From the NCBI GenBank assembly GCA_023512835.1, contig CM042090.1:11563343-11627342 (forward strand): a stretch of 64,000 bases of DNA. Reading direction: 5' to 3'. Below, piece by piece: positions 52,101 through 61,441 of this stretch (position 1 is the first letter of the stretch; every line of letters begins with the position of its first letter). The stretch is from Taxillus chinensis (taxonomy: Eukaryota; Streptophyta; Magnoliopsida; Santalales; Loranthaceae). The position numbers and the translations under genes are program-made. The notes below the pieces were generated by a model. The model saw only the letters and a program-made list of their open reading frames with translations. It ran no database searches and was not told the DNA's origin.

Positions 52101-54410
52101 AATACCTTTTGCCCATATTGGGGGATTGTTGGTTATTGTAAATATATACTTACAGACATAAGTGTAAATTTGTATTGTCTTATATACCCTAGGGGATCTT
52201 CAATAGAATATACGATAGCTTTTCAATTGCTCCTCCCTTGTGTGGCCGAAAAACCTCTCTTCTCTACATATCTCCTCTCTGTATTGAGCTGAACCTTAAC
52301 CAACAAGACTAACGCACCCCATTCATGACTACAAGAAACCCATCAAACACCACAAACCATCACTGCTGTTGCGCACCATGATCATGATCATCGTCATCTC
52401 TGTCGCCACTATTGTTGTGCACCACCACAATCATTGCAGAGTCGCTGTGAGTTGTCACAAGATGTTGCCTCTTCTCAATCAATGTCCACACTCACAGTAG
52501 TTGTCACCAGTCATTCCCTCTTCTCAATCAACAGTCTTGCTCGATCCTTCTCTTTGTGTGCGTACCCTCGTCTCTACCTGTTCACGCGTGTGGAGGTCAT
52601 TTTGGCGTGAGCTAGTGTATTTGGATTAGTACATGTGTTTGATTCGAATTACCACATCATTATCTTGTCATGACTACAAATAAGGTCCATGTAGTCCCAG
52701 ACAACAAGATGCAACCTACTATCACCATTCAAGAGACTAATATGTCAGTTTATATTAAATTAAATCGTACAAATTATAGTATTTGGTCTAAGATTTTAAA
52801 TATACATATTGTTGATAGGAAGGAAAAAGAATATATCACACCAAGGAGAGCTAAGTAGTAAGGAAGAGAAACAACTATGATCAAATGAAAAAAAAAAGTA
52901 TGGATTTTAGGAAAGAGGAATTCAACTACTAAAAAAAGGATGGTGAGCATCCAGCTTGGGTCTTTAAAAAATGTTAACAAGACATAAACATGCTACTCTC
53001 AACTCAAATTCTCCTCTTAATGATATTATCATGGTATCAAAGGACTCTTCTACAAATTATCATTCAACACAGATTCCTACAGAAGTACATGTCTTTTCAC
53101 CTATAGCTCCAACTTCAAATGATAACTTTGATTCTAATCCTACAAATTTAGTTAATTATACGGGTCAAAAATATCCTCGTGACCATAAAAAGCATGATAG
53201 ATTGGATTTTTTCCGAATCTTCTAATATTAATTATCTTATTTCTGTTGGTGATCACAAGCCATGCATGATGATGGCCAATTTCATCGATTTTTTATACTA
53301 GTTTATTATTTTAATTCTAAAATTACATTGCAAAGATATCATTTAAAGATTTTTTGTAGTGACGGCCTCACCTAATAGTTTTACAGTAACATTGCATGAG
53401 AAAAAAAAAAAGTTAAAGAGAGCCACATTGCATTTTAGTGTATAATTCTACAAAACAATTAAAGAAAACCAATTGTGGAATAATCCACAATTTTACAATT
53501 TAGTGCATTAAATGCACATTGCATTTTAGTGCAATGTGCATTTTATGCACTAAGAATTTTACTTCATAGGAGAGCCACATTGCATTTTAGTGCTTTTTAC
53601 TGTATTTAAATTGACATTTTACAATTTTAAACGACAGCAACCACACCAAAGCCAAAAATCCTACAAAACAACTAAAGAAAACCAACCATGGGAAATAATA
53701 TTTAATAAGAGACAAGCCATTATAAGAGTTGTGGAATAATCAACCCAAAAAAAAAAGTTTTCATTTATCCAAAAAATAAAAAATAAAAGCAGGAGTTGAT
53801 ATTATTCAAACAAAATAAAAACAGGATGTGATAATATACCAACACTTAGTGACATCAATGCCTTCCTTATCCCACCAGACAAATTTATAGCATCAAACAC
53901 AGCTGTGGAATCATCAATTGTATCCCCTGGATTAAGCAACATAGTTGCAGATTCCGTTTCCTTTGGTTGAGGCCGTTGAAAACGAAGTTCCAAAGAGAAT
54001 TGAGTTTCATTGTGTATTTTTATCAGGGGAGAAACCACCAATGAAAGGCCATCCTAAAGGTTATCAAAGTGTAAACAACTAAAATGTCATGAAGCGTCAT
54101 TCCAGACATCCATAGAATTGAAGTGTCAGAAGATACCTCAGCTTTTCTTGAAACATCAACAACAACAAATGGCCCGGGATAAGATCTTGAATCTATTAAA
54201 AACAGGAAAGAGAGCTTAATTAAGACCAGGTAGAAGTGAAACAAACATCAAATTCAAACATATGCAACAGCTACACAAAAAGGATATAAGAATCAATTTA
54301 GATAAGTAAATTTAATAACGAGGTTAATAAAATGGTTATCTCAGCAAGAACAATCATATCTAAAATTTCACACTATTATCTGCCTGCAATTGATTGATTC
54401 TCAAATTTTA

Positions 54411-54441
<31 letters not shown>

Positions 54442-57400
54442 ATTCAATCCATTCATCTCGGCCTTCCATAATTCATTGAATCACAAAATATGCACCAAGG
54501 GCACCAGATAGCTTTGTGTAGTCTTACCAGATTTGTGATATGTCCACTTTGCAGTATGAGGTACACCGACTAGGAGCACACAAACGGAGGGGTATATATA
54601 CATAATTGTATACACAATTCTTATAAATAAACAAGTAGGGAGGGAACTCGAACGGCAAACTGCCCACTATTGTCCACGATCCACAAAGGAAAACTACTGA
54701 AAACCGTCACCGTAGATAGAGGAAGCCGATCGAAAATCGCTCCCAATTTGCTAGAGCTTTTTTCACATGAAAAAGTTTATTTGCAACCGGTATTGCGTCT
54801 CCCTTGCATCCCCAGCCGATGTAGCAATTGTCATGTCAGCAAAATTACTTAAAACTTAATACACAACGTACCACATCTGAGATAGAGAAAAAGAGAGCGA
54901 AAAAAGTAGGGAGGGAACTTGAACGGTGAATCTGGACTAGATAAGGTAAAACATGACATAAAATCTGAATTTAGAGGTGAAAGAATGCATTTTTTGAAAA
55001 TCTGAGAATAGCAAACCCCCTACGAACGTTGGGGGCATGTGTGTCTCGTTGATACCTACAAATAAAAAAATGAACCTAAATCGGACCACTGTGAGCAAAG
55101 TTATGGCCGTTTGAAGTTTTCATTGGAAATTACAATTAATGGAACCCAAAAGCCTATAGATTTGGCTATGGAAGAGATGATCGTGCCCTTGCTCGAGGCT
55201 TGCTCGATGGTCAAGACCTGCTCGAGCTTGAAGCTCGAGCATATGTGCTCAAGACCTGCTCAAACCCCTGCTCGAGCAAGCCTCGAGAAGGGTGTCTCAA
55301 GCACATATGCTCAAGACCTGCTCGGGCCTATGCTTGAGCCGTGCTCGAGCAGGCGTTCGAGCATATGTGCTCGAGACCTGCTCGAGCCTCAAGCTCGAGT
55401 GCGCCTCAAGCAGAAGCTCGAGCAGGAGCTCGAGCGATAATCCAGAAGCACACCGAATCGTGGAAAAAAACTACTAATGTGGCTTCTTTCACGTTAGCCA
55501 AAGACGCAAAAATGTTGCAACACTGGTTGTACCTAGTACTGCTCTTTTTACAGTGAGGAAAAATGAACTACTATGTTTGAAGGGTAAATGTGCAAAAAAT
55601 ATAGTTTAGCAAAAAAATACTAATGGAATAGCATTAGCTAAATTAAAACTGTAGCAAGTTATATTTGACTTTATCTAATTAATTTAACTAAGACCTATTC
55701 ATGATGCTAACTTGTTTATTGGGTCTCGAAGCTTCACAAGTGAACTATATATGTAGGCATGATAGATATTTTTGCTCCAACTTAGGAGGGAGTATTAAAT
55801 AGAAGCTTAACTAGGATATGAACTGCAATTATCTCATTTGAGTGCCCTAACTTAGACCTCAAGACATGGATGCCTATATAGTGTAATCCTTCCCAATTAA
55901 TAGAGTAAGAAATATATCCACTTCTCTGATAATTAACAGATTAAATTATTCTTCAAATGTATGGCCATTCTTCAAAAAGCCCCTATGTATTTGCTAAATC
56001 AATCTTTACTTATTTATTTTATCACAAAAATAGGCAAGGCAGAAAACTGGAAAACTTGTAGGTGGAAAACTATATTCAAGCTTGAACAATAAGAAGCCCA
56101 CAAAACAATATTTATTAACATGACTGAGAGTTCAATTGCATTGCTGAAAAAGATCATCACAATAAGTATAGTGACTATAGTCCTATATTCTTTAAGATTG
56201 GCATTCAAACCTATCTGAATGCCAATTTTAATCCATCCCCCATTTCAATATGGCAGTAGTTAGAACTTGCATTCACCAGAACTATTGAAAAAATAAGATT
56301 TTAATGCCTTCTTCTAAAATTAGCTAAGTTTTAATCTTTTCTTCGTTTCTGACAAGGCAGCAAGATGTTGATCTTATTTTGTATACTTTCCCCCCTACCT
56401 TGATCAAATTTCCAGGACACTTTCCAACCAGAAATGTAATGACAGAAAGTAGAATTTAGATTCAGAAGTACCCGTAGTCATGTCAGGCACAAGAACAAAG
56501 GCATGATTCATGATTCTAATGAACTAACTTGCCCAATGAGTTAATCAGGTGTCCTTACAAAAAGTCTACCCATTAAGCAAATCAAGCTGATGATGTTGCA
56601 TGAGGAAACCAAAACCTTTAAATACCTTGTGGTGTCACAATGCGAGCCCTCCAGGCAAGTGTTCGATCTTCTAAAAGAGACATCTGAATTGGCGAAGTAG
56701 AGAAGGATTGAGCGACAAAAAGTTGGATTGAAACTGAAGAAGCATGCTTTGGTGGTTGATCCGCTAAAGCTAGGTTCCTTGAAAGCATTGCAAACAACAA
56801 ATTATTAAAAAAATATAGTCAGCATCCATGATATAAAATAAACGATCTTTTGAATATTATAGAATCTGGAAGCTTGCATTTGGCTAACATGTTTTTCTCC
56901 ACATCCAATATACCTTGCCTCCTTGCACAGCAGTTTGCAGTCATTAGCAGATGTTTTAAAATATGCTTTCAAAAACAATTAATGGTGACCAATTACCACT
57001 GGCAAGGGGGGAAGAAGCCTCGATAATGAAATCAATGGCCACAAAAAAAAAAAAAAACAGCAAGGCAGGGAAACATGGACTGATGTCTTACCAAGTGATG
57101 CATGCTTTAAAAAGTATGATTAAATACATAATGTGGAACGAATAGCCAGTTAGCCCCTTTTTGAGAAAACCTTTTTTGATAGAGATCGAAAGCAATTAAT
57201 AGGACAGTGAAAGGTTAGGAATGATTTACCGAAGATTGAATACTGAATGATTTGACTGTTTGATTATAGTAAAACTTTTATGTATGCATGAGCCCAATTT
57301 TCTATTTTATCCCCGTAAATTTTAATTTTTTTTTACTATTTATTTTTTTAATTATAACAATATATGTGAAATAATTACATTTGATAGAAATATAACTATT

Positions 57401-60239
57401 CTCGGATAACTGAATGGGAGTGTGAATGAATAAATTATATAAAAAATGTTTAGCCAATCAAACACGGTCAAACATATTTAGTCATTATTCAAATGACCCA
57501 CCAAATAGTCTAACTAACCTAGTGTTTGACCGAATCAGACACACCTAGCATTTACACTCATTCAGATACAACTAAACACCACCCAATTTATAAATAAAGG
57601 TAAATGATATGCGTCATTTTTAAATTTATTTAATGACTGATTTTTTTTTTAAAAATGTTATCAGTATGACAAATGTGCAAATACATTAAATTTGACAAAT
57701 GTGCATATACTTGATGCAATAAAACAATGGTTCAGATGAAGGGAAGTAGCATGATCGGGCAAGGAAGTCATGGAATTCAGGATTTTTTCTAAGGTACTCG
57801 AAAGACTAGTAAGTTAAAGAAAAACAGTCCTAGTGAATTCAGACTAAATCCATGTAAATTTGACGGGGATCCAGTGTCAGTATTGCTTCTTCTAAACCCC
57901 CCCCCCCCCCCCCAGAAGCATGTTAATTATAGCACCAACTGCCATTACCAAAAAAAGGAATCCAGGTAAAACAAAAAAATGATAGCACCAACAAGTGATG
58001 GGAAAGTACAGGATATATTAAAATAGTTAATATATGAATAGGAAGGTACCTCAACAAAATGGAAGAAGACTGTTTTCTAGCTATGATTACATCTTGATTG
58101 TTATTAAAATGACAGAGAAGGTCTAAGCATGATTGGTTCTCCACCTGTCAAGATTGCAATTAGACAAGTTCAAATATCTGAGATTCGAAGGGAAGATAAT
58201 TTGGGCAAACATAGATGGAATGTTGGAAGAGGGAGAAGCACCAGCACAAAATTATTAGAGAATGGTCTCAACTTGATTAGACTAGACAACATATCAGTGT
58301 TTCCTACTACATGAAACAGAAAACAGATGTGAAGCTCCCTACAAGATACCCATAGATATCAACTGCAAGGCATCCTAAATCAGTTCTTGCTTTAGCATCT
58401 ATTGCACATTCGGATCAAGTTATGTAGTTATAATAGTCAGTTAAACAAATGTACAAGGTGACAACGCATTGCTGTTAAGACACAAATATTATTAGAACCA
58501 ATATGGCGGTGGCACCCACAAATGTTGTTTGTAAAAGAGGTACCAAACCGCATCCCTTTTTCCTCTCACACGGATTATTGGCATTCAAGACAATCCCAAC
58601 AAACTTAAACAGGTCGTGTGGCTCAACTATATTATTCACCTTTGTAATCTTGGCATTCTCACCACAGAATGACAAAAATACTTTTTGGGTGGCTCAACTA
58701 TATTCTCTTATTGGCAGCTATTGTTTTCTGGGTGTTGTGGAGGTAATGAAATGTGTTTCAGAATAATGAAAGTGAGATTCCTCGGTTCAAAAGGGAACTA
58801 CGGGTTTTATTGATAGACATGGCTGTGTTTTAATATCCCTTGTAGTGAGGAGGGTTTTGATCTTCTCAATATCATCCATTTGTTGTAACCTTTTACCACC
58901 TTATCGGTAGCCTTGTTAATTATTAATAGTACGCTTCTTTTAGGATAAAAAAGAAGTGCAGAAATAGTTTGTTATCATATGGTATATTGAGTACATATCT
59001 AACTTGTGTAAGTCCTGCTTCTCTTGAATTTAATCAAATAAAATTTTCTTAGAGACAAATGTGTGTGTGTGTGTGTGAAGCACTCAGCTATCGATTTCAA
59101 TTTACAAAATAATTACATAACAAATAAGAGAACCTTGCAGCAGTTGGCCATAATCCTGGATACTCTTACTGAATATGGACCAACTAAATCCATTTTTCCA
59201 ATCACGAAGAGAAGTATATCCAATGAAAGCTCGGTTAGAGATACATCCAACTGTCAAGGTCATGAATGGAATTCAGTGAGCACTTATACGCACCAAGTAA
59301 ATAGCATAGTAACACAAAATTAAAATATAAGACATACAACAGACTAACCTCTGTAATTTTAAAACATAAATGGACAGGCACTTTGTCAGAGGCAGTACAT
59401 GAACCCTGAATTTGGAATCTACATCGATAAAAAATGTGAGTTTCAATTGGATGAATAAACTGTCTCCTGCAATTTAAAAAGAAAAGTGATGTGAGTATGG
59501 GCCTACTTAAATACGGCAAAAGAGAAAGGGTATGAAATTTGAATATGTAACTTTTACACGTGAATACTCACCATAAGTTTTTTTGGGCGTCAAAATAGTA
59601 CATCATAGCACTTAATGTGCTCATAACCCTCACCTTAGAATATAGAATTTGTATAATAGATTGAATATTAGAGATGCACAGCTGAAGAAGTGGGAACCTG
59701 TCCTTTGTATCAGGAAGTTCATGAACAATGGTCACAGAAACCTTTTCAATTGCAATCACAATTTGAGGAAGTATTCCTTGTTGTGCAGAGCATGTCTCTT
59801 TATCTGCAAGTTCTTCATTTCTCACAGTATTTCCATATGCCTCCAAGGAGTGACTATTAAGTACTACAGCATCACGATCTAAAGAATACTGATGGAACAC
59901 TTTAAATTTGAATGGATTTCCAGGCTTCTTGACAAACTCTGGAATTCCATCAGCAAATGCAACCGCACAATCATTCTTCTTGTTCACAAGGTAGAAGGCA
60001 TTTTTAGACAAATTTTTGGAAGGTTCCCACACAATACCACCTTCATTATTTTTAGATATACAAGGGATTGCCCTCCAAAGTCCCCTTCCACTACCACTAG
60101 TGCTGGAAATATCAACAAAACCTGATCTCTGATGACAGTTCAACTGCAACGGCTCCCCAGAATCACTCATAGCATACAGCGATATCAAGGAAAACCATGT
60201 AATTGGCGACTTCCATCTTCTCTGATTGTGATATATCAC
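24752..60239 (-). CDS. VPS13S: VPS13S/SHRUBBY-type VPS13 protein, C-terminal half (partial gene)
   Basis: VPS13 proteins are bridge-like lipid-transfer proteins at membrane contact sites. Arabidopsis SHRUBBY binds SHORT-ROOT and affects root growth. I place 27 GT-AG exons on the minus strand whose phases all agree: 60239-59572, 59466-59349, 59250-59134, 58144-58050, 56777-56626, 54192-54137, 54053-53840, 44814-44395, 44253-43976, 43782-43697, 43613-43527, 43452-43191, 43096-42632, 42534-42438, 41767-41454, 36287-36174, 36050-35886, 35738-35610, 35511-35422, 35280-35174, 35099-34951, 27201-27119, 27041-26946, 26807-26685, 26370-26287, 25616-25473 and 25090-24752. They total 5,052 nt, or 1,683 residues plus stop, roughly half of a protein of about 3,400. 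The first visible exon starts at an acceptor, so the gene continues past the right edge. No coding exon appears disrupted. Assignment to the SHRUBBY clade rests on remembered family motifs. Confidence 0.92.
27780..27951 (-). repeat. Probable copia LTR remnant in VPS13S intron 21
   Basis: On the minus strand CTTGAGGGGAG, a polypurine-like tract, is followed by TGTTGTTGTAATTAGAATG, which looks like the start of an LTR. A diverged copy of this AT-rich stretch (AAGATAAAACTAT, TCACAATATC, TATCATTCTAA in the same order) lies at 32715-32840. Together they may be the LTR pair of a decayed element. Confidence 0.4.
27956..28073 (-). pseudogene. Copia reverse transcriptase fragment (YVDD part), left of the hAT insertion
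   Basis: Minus-strand translation reads VFYKQSNSSIILLVVYVDDI, the RT active-site region. The rest of RT and RNase H is missing, so an internal deletion joined RT almost directly to the LTR. Confidence 0.75.
28310..28620. repeat. GC-rich degenerate tandem repeat in the hAT leader
   Basis: Words like CCTCGCCGAGCCTCGC and GTCGACGCAG recur with a 20-60 bp period, then the sequence returns to AT-rich. The frame across it gives a Ser/Arg/Pro-rich peptide, which I treat as a by-product of the repeat rather than a protein. Confidence 0.6.
28797..31337 (+). pseudogene. hAT-family transposase (stops and a frameshift)
   Basis: Transposase of the hAT superfamily. A BED-type zinc finger (RCKFCEKE, then LKEHLAGKRGNVAPC) lies near 28875-28965. 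It is preceded by an in-frame TGA (about 28830, where TGG is likely) and a frame change at an A-run (about 28853-28862). The main exon, 28923 to about 29825, carries LSDGWKDTRGRQLINIIV, QVVTDNASNYKKAGQML and TPYAAHCLDLILEKIGKLP (DUF659-type core). After a short intron a second exon (about 29897-30575) is broken by TGA at 30332-30334, again probably from TGG. The dimerisation domain follows (WWIQFGNHTPELRSFAVRVL, then CERNWSTF) in exons near 30650-30765 and 30850-31098, and an acidic last exon lies near 31210-31337. The protein cannot be made whole from this copy. Confidence 0.88.
31661..31910 (-). pseudogene. Copia reverse transcriptase fragment, right of the hAT insertion
   Basis: Minus-strand frames with stops show HGDFHKEMYME and HLKQSLYGLK, RT motifs lying just N-terminal to the YVDD fragment on the other side of the hAT element. 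The reading order continues across the hAT insertion once one TSD copy is discounted. Confidence 0.7.
32490..32720. repeat. Dispersed repeat, copy A
   Basis: Shares an ordered set of blocks with 37085-37325: ACAATCTAAATCATTTATTTTG, then a T-rich centre, AAAGTTATA.CTC, and a CG-rich end with CCAATGT.C.CGA and TTCAA(A)CCATGC. The CG-rich right end resembles DNA-transposon ends, but no termini or TSD were fixed. Confidence 0.45.
32960..34560 (-). pseudogene. LINE (non-LTR retrotransposon) reverse transcriptase remnant
   Basis: Minus-strand translation shows, in the expected order with stops and frame changes, an upstream part with SGRDMSWWNDKV, SHTLKLWE-like and MHWWASKNKI blocks. It then shows the RT stretch SIIKDLYENVVRNVGTGGEL, FALVVDKITKHIYEDIPWCM, and the tail SFLYRMKCWANKRQY. 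These match plant LINE RTs as I recall them. It lies in VPS13S intron 21 and is not functional. Confidence 0.7.
34951..36287 (-). CDS. VPS13S: VPS13S exons 16-21 of the window
   Basis: The exons encode ARLGNISLDSLLTDEQKYNQ (16), QKWAGAPFAAMLRRHQKD (17), RQFYFDHFEVHPIK (18), ETLRSLLHSVIK (19), ELNGVLVTHALITFSELLVK (20) and IYIAKGSHFLPPAFASIFDD followed by FDPSHGF (21). The FDPSHG element matches the conserved start of the C-terminal ATG2_C/VPS13_C-type region. The acceptor of exon 16 (CTTGCTGAAG, 36297-36288) has a weak polypyrimidine tract and is the least certain border here. Confidence 0.88.
37085..37325. repeat. Dispersed repeat, copy B
   Basis: Partner of 32490-32720, sharing ACAATCTAAATCATTTATTTTG and a CG-rich end (GACCCCAATGTCCACGATTG, then TTTCAACCATGC). 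It interrupts the copia remnant between its RNase H-side and RT-side parts, suggesting that it is a mobile insertion. Confidence 0.45.
39090..39864. mobile_element. hAT-type MITE inside the intron 15 copia element
   Basis: The 775-bp sequence begins TAGGAATG and ends CACCCCTA, and its ends are rich in CCCGCCCC/GGGGCGGG words. The flanks carry an 8-bp duplication with one mismatch, CTCTTGCC (39082-39089) and CTCTTACC (39865-39872). The interior is AT-rich and non-coding. Confidence 0.7.
41101..41112 (-). other. Primer-binding site of the intron 15 copia element
   Basis: The minus strand reads TGGTTTCAGAGC, one base different from the 12-base complement of initiator tRNA-Met (TGGTATCAGAGC), directly inside the LTR end. 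Confidence 0.75.
41113..41448 (-). repeat. 5' LTR of the intron 15 copia element, abutting a splice donor
   Basis: This terminal sequence of about 336 bp runs TGTTGAATTATAAC...GGGTAACA on the minus strand (TG...CA) and is followed at once by the PBS. Its outer edge is five bases from VPS13S exon 15, and those five bases are the splice donor GTAAG. Confidence 0.7.
41454..44814 (-). CDS. VPS13S: VPS13S exons 8-15 of the window (VAB / SHR-binding region)
   Basis: The compact cluster encodes the beta-rich VPS13 adaptor-binding region, including the stretch annotated as the SHR-binding domain in plants. Visible pieces are SFRPEISVDFRNSKEAISVE (exon 8), FDIDLSFGGDKLFASLRVSR (exon 9), AIFTPYALKNDTDFLL (exon 10), PPELGLFLPPQTTCSWF (exon 11), RYIVCNESEKLIAVRQCYLE (exon 12), HFHRPVSINLPYRIENGLNI (exon 13), NYVWDDLTLPHKLIVQID (exon 14; the WD motif recurs in VPS13 VAB/SHR-BD repeats) and EINLDKVRKWKPF (exon 15). 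Exon 15 ends at 41454. Its donor GTAAG directly abuts a copia LTR. Intron phases agree throughout. Confidence 0.9.
44815..47790. other. Left part of VPS13S intron 7 with LTR-like sequence
   Basis: 44815-46080 is AT-rich intron without a recognised element. About 46100-47290 resembles retroelement LTR/leader sequence: a palindrome TTGTCGCGACAA (46241-46252), a repeated GCCTTYGTCGCRACA word, and a tail with GGGATCGACCTTTACTT and GAGCGCGACAAAACACTG like plant gypsy LTR ends. Boundaries are not clear. Confidence 0.3.
47824..47942 (+). repeat. Duplicated copia pol segment, copy 1
   Basis: About 118 bp (GACTGGCACATGGCATAG...GGAGGAAGTCAA) closely matches 49993-50110, where it is in the expected place for the GAG-pre-integrase part of pol. 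The upstream copy is therefore misplaced. Confidence 0.75.
48526..49553 (+). pseudogene. Copia gag with 169-bp tandem duplication
   Basis: Gag starts at MAPVSSLVKIGLPPLNLKHN. The 169-bp block 48892-49060 recurs, identical by eye, at 49065-49233. The offset of 173 bp is not a multiple of three, so the frame breaks. The zinc knuckle reads CYNYKEVGHPSKDC, with its second Cys changed to Tyr. Confidence 0.85.
49677..49955 (+). pseudogene. Copia protease fragment
   Basis: The aspartic protease motif WVVDSGASRHVS is followed by TTNGTVQHLVGKGT and LSNVLHAPSF, the standard order in copia protease. It is cut off at 49953 and is in a different frame from gag. Confidence 0.8.
50690..52092 (+). pseudogene. 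Copia RT/RNase H remnant
   Basis: RT motifs (RLKKYLYGLKQSPRAWFVRF at 51120-51178) and RNase H motifs (RSTSGYCMLVEG, RSMAEAEYNAMALGV, QHDRTKHVKINRFFVKE) occur with several stops and frame changes. Confidence 0.8.
52127..52305 (+). repeat. 3' LTR of the intron 7 copia element
   Basis: 179 bp starting TGTTGGTTATTG and ending CCTTAACCAACA. The ends form the inverted repeat TGTTGGTTA/TAACCAACA, and a purine tract (TTGGGGGA) precedes it. Confidence 0.75.
52670..53225 (+). pseudogene. Fragment of a different copia gag
   Basis: MTTNKVHVVPDNKM, then VYIKLNRTNYSIWSKIL, is the N-terminal gag motif of another copia lineage. Stops follow at 52855, and a Ser/Pro/Asn-rich linker frame (52971-53225) resembles the gag-pol spacer. 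RT and LTRs are absent. Confidence 0.6.
53500..53553. repeat. Near-perfect inverted repeat (hairpin) in VPS13S intron 7
   Basis: Two 24-bp arms, 53500-53523 and 53530-53553, are complementary with one mismatch around a 6-base loop (TTTTAG). The core word CACATTGCATTTTAGTG also appears at about 53427 and 53576. Confidence 0.8.
53840..60239 (-). CDS. VPS13S: VPS13S exons 1-7 of the window (mid-protein, adaptor-binding region)
   Basis: Exon 1 (668 nt) encodes WFSLISLYAMSDSGEPLQLN, FADGIPEFVKKPGNPFKF and an amphipathic part (QIVIAIEKVSVTIVHELPDT) typical of the VPS13 middle. Exon 3 encodes LDVSLTELSLDILLFVIGKM, a strongly conserved VPS13 stretch. Exon 4 encodes ENQSCLDLLCHF, exon 5 LEDRTLAWRARIVTPQ, exon 6 SYPGPFVVVDVSRKAE and exon 7 LVVSPLIKIHNETQFSLELR, the start of a beta-rich VAB-type repeat. 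All borders are GT-AG. The intron between exons 4 and 5 is 1.3 kb, and the one between exons 5 and 6 (2.4 kb) carries the CTCGAG array. Confidence 0.88.
55186..55436. repeat. CTCGAG-palindrome array in VPS13S intron 5
   Basis: Eleven CTCGAG hexamers, most inside GCTCGAGC, occur in about 250 bp, with a longer unit (GAGCATATGTGCTCAAGACCTGCTC) present in about three diverged copies. Frames across it are by-products of the repeat. Flanking sequence (55020-55130) resembles transposon DNA, but no boundary was found. Confidence 0.75.
57897..57913. repeat. Poly(C) run of 17
   Basis: An uninterrupted C homopolymer in a VPS13S intron. Its length is prone to sequencing error. Confidence 0.9.
59061..59077. 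repeat. (GT)n microsatellite
   Basis: A short GT dinucleotide run in the intron after window exon 3 of VPS13S. Confidence 0.85.
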
Positions 60240-60413
60240 CTACAAATATTCCTTAATTAAAAATATAAACTCTAATAATAATGATGACAACAAGAACCTA
60301 TTGACCCAAAAAGAGAACACCTAGGAACATGTTACAAATTCAAGATTATTAAATTTTCATAATGTTAGGTAGGCTGAAGATCTAGAAATATTAGAGGAAA
60401 TTTCTCTCTGGAT

Positions 60414-61441
60414 CACGGTTCGAAAATACGGGCTGAGGCGCTGCCTCGCCCGCCTCGCTCTCAGACCGCATGGAGGTACCGCCCTGGAACCCGCATTGGC
60501 CGCCGCCCACCTTATACGGATGAGGCGGTCTGAGACGGGCCGTTCCGCCACCTCACCCGTACGACATGGTGAGGCGTCCGCGACACAGACGACTCGCGAC
60601 GACGCGTTTTAAATCTAATTTAAAAACAAAAAAGGGGTAAGTCGCTAACCTTATCGCATCGGTTCTCATCTCAGCATCGCATCGCCATCATCGTCACCTC
60701 AAAGAGACGTTAGTCATCGTCGCTGTGATCGTTGATGATCGTCGCCTCCGTCGACTTTGCCGTCTTCGCCACCGTCGTTGCCATCTCCGTCAATCCAGCG
60801 TTCATCGTCGTCATCATCATCGTTCAGAGCATGACGTCGTCCAACGTTAAAAAGCGATCCAGTGCGTTACAGTATAATTTTTAATTTAATTGTTATGTCG
60901 TCCAGTATATAATTGTTCTATATATAATTATTTTAATTTGATTTTTTTATTTTCAATTTCAATTATATTTATTCTCCTTCATATTAGTCATTTAATATAT
61001 ATTATTAAATAGGATAAGGCAATGTATAATGATAAAATCAACTCATATTATTACTAATATTAAATGATCCTCCAATGCGTAACAATCAATTATCTATTTG
61101 CTATTTAATGATAATACCATTAGTACCAATGTGAAACAATCAATTATCTATTTAAATGGAAGACAATTAGTACGTCAATCAGGCTCTTATAAATTAATGT
61201 TATATATTAATGTTACATTATATGTTAAATTGCTATTTAGGTTTGATGTATGACTAGACTTAAATTTAAATTTTAATGAGTGATATTGTAGTATGATTTT
61301 ATTATTTTAAAATTAAGTTTGCTTATTTAATTTTATATATTGTATATATATTTAAAAAAATTGTCAGCGACAGTTGAGGCGCCCGCCTCACCGTACAACT
61401 TCAATTCTATACCATACCACGTTCCATATTTTTAAACCTTA
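60414..61441. mobile_element. Short non-autonomous relative of the hAT transposon
   Basis: The 1,028-bp element begins CACGGTTCGAAAATACG and ends CATATTTTTAAACCTTA, matching the ends of the hAT element at 28074-31652. Its TSD has one mismatch: CTCTGGAT (60406-60413) and CTCTAGAT (61442-61449). The left 190 bp carry the same CpG-rich GAGGCG/CGCCTC words, followed by a TCGTCGTCATC-rich tract. No transposase core remains. It lies in the intron upstream of the first visible VPS13S exon. Confidence 0.85.

Larger units (their letters stand above)
48500..52305 (+). mobile_element. Degenerate copia element in VPS13S intron 7
   Basis: The plus-strand remnant contains gag (48526-49553, frameshifted), protease (about 49740-49950), pre-integrase (49993-50110), heavily decayed integrase (about 50300-50640), RT (about 50690-51440; RLKKYLYGLKQSPRAWFVRF), RNase H (about 51480-52060; STSGYCMLVEGNL, MAEAEYNAMALGVAEKFLL) and a 3' LTR (52127-52305). 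The 5' LTR and exact left boundary were not found. The element runs antisense to VPS13S. Confidence 0.8.

Noticed and set aside
55111..55440. Open frame of 109 codons over the CTCGAG array
   Set aside because: The composition follows the repeat, overlapping frames are equally open, and it is antisense to VPS13S within an intron.
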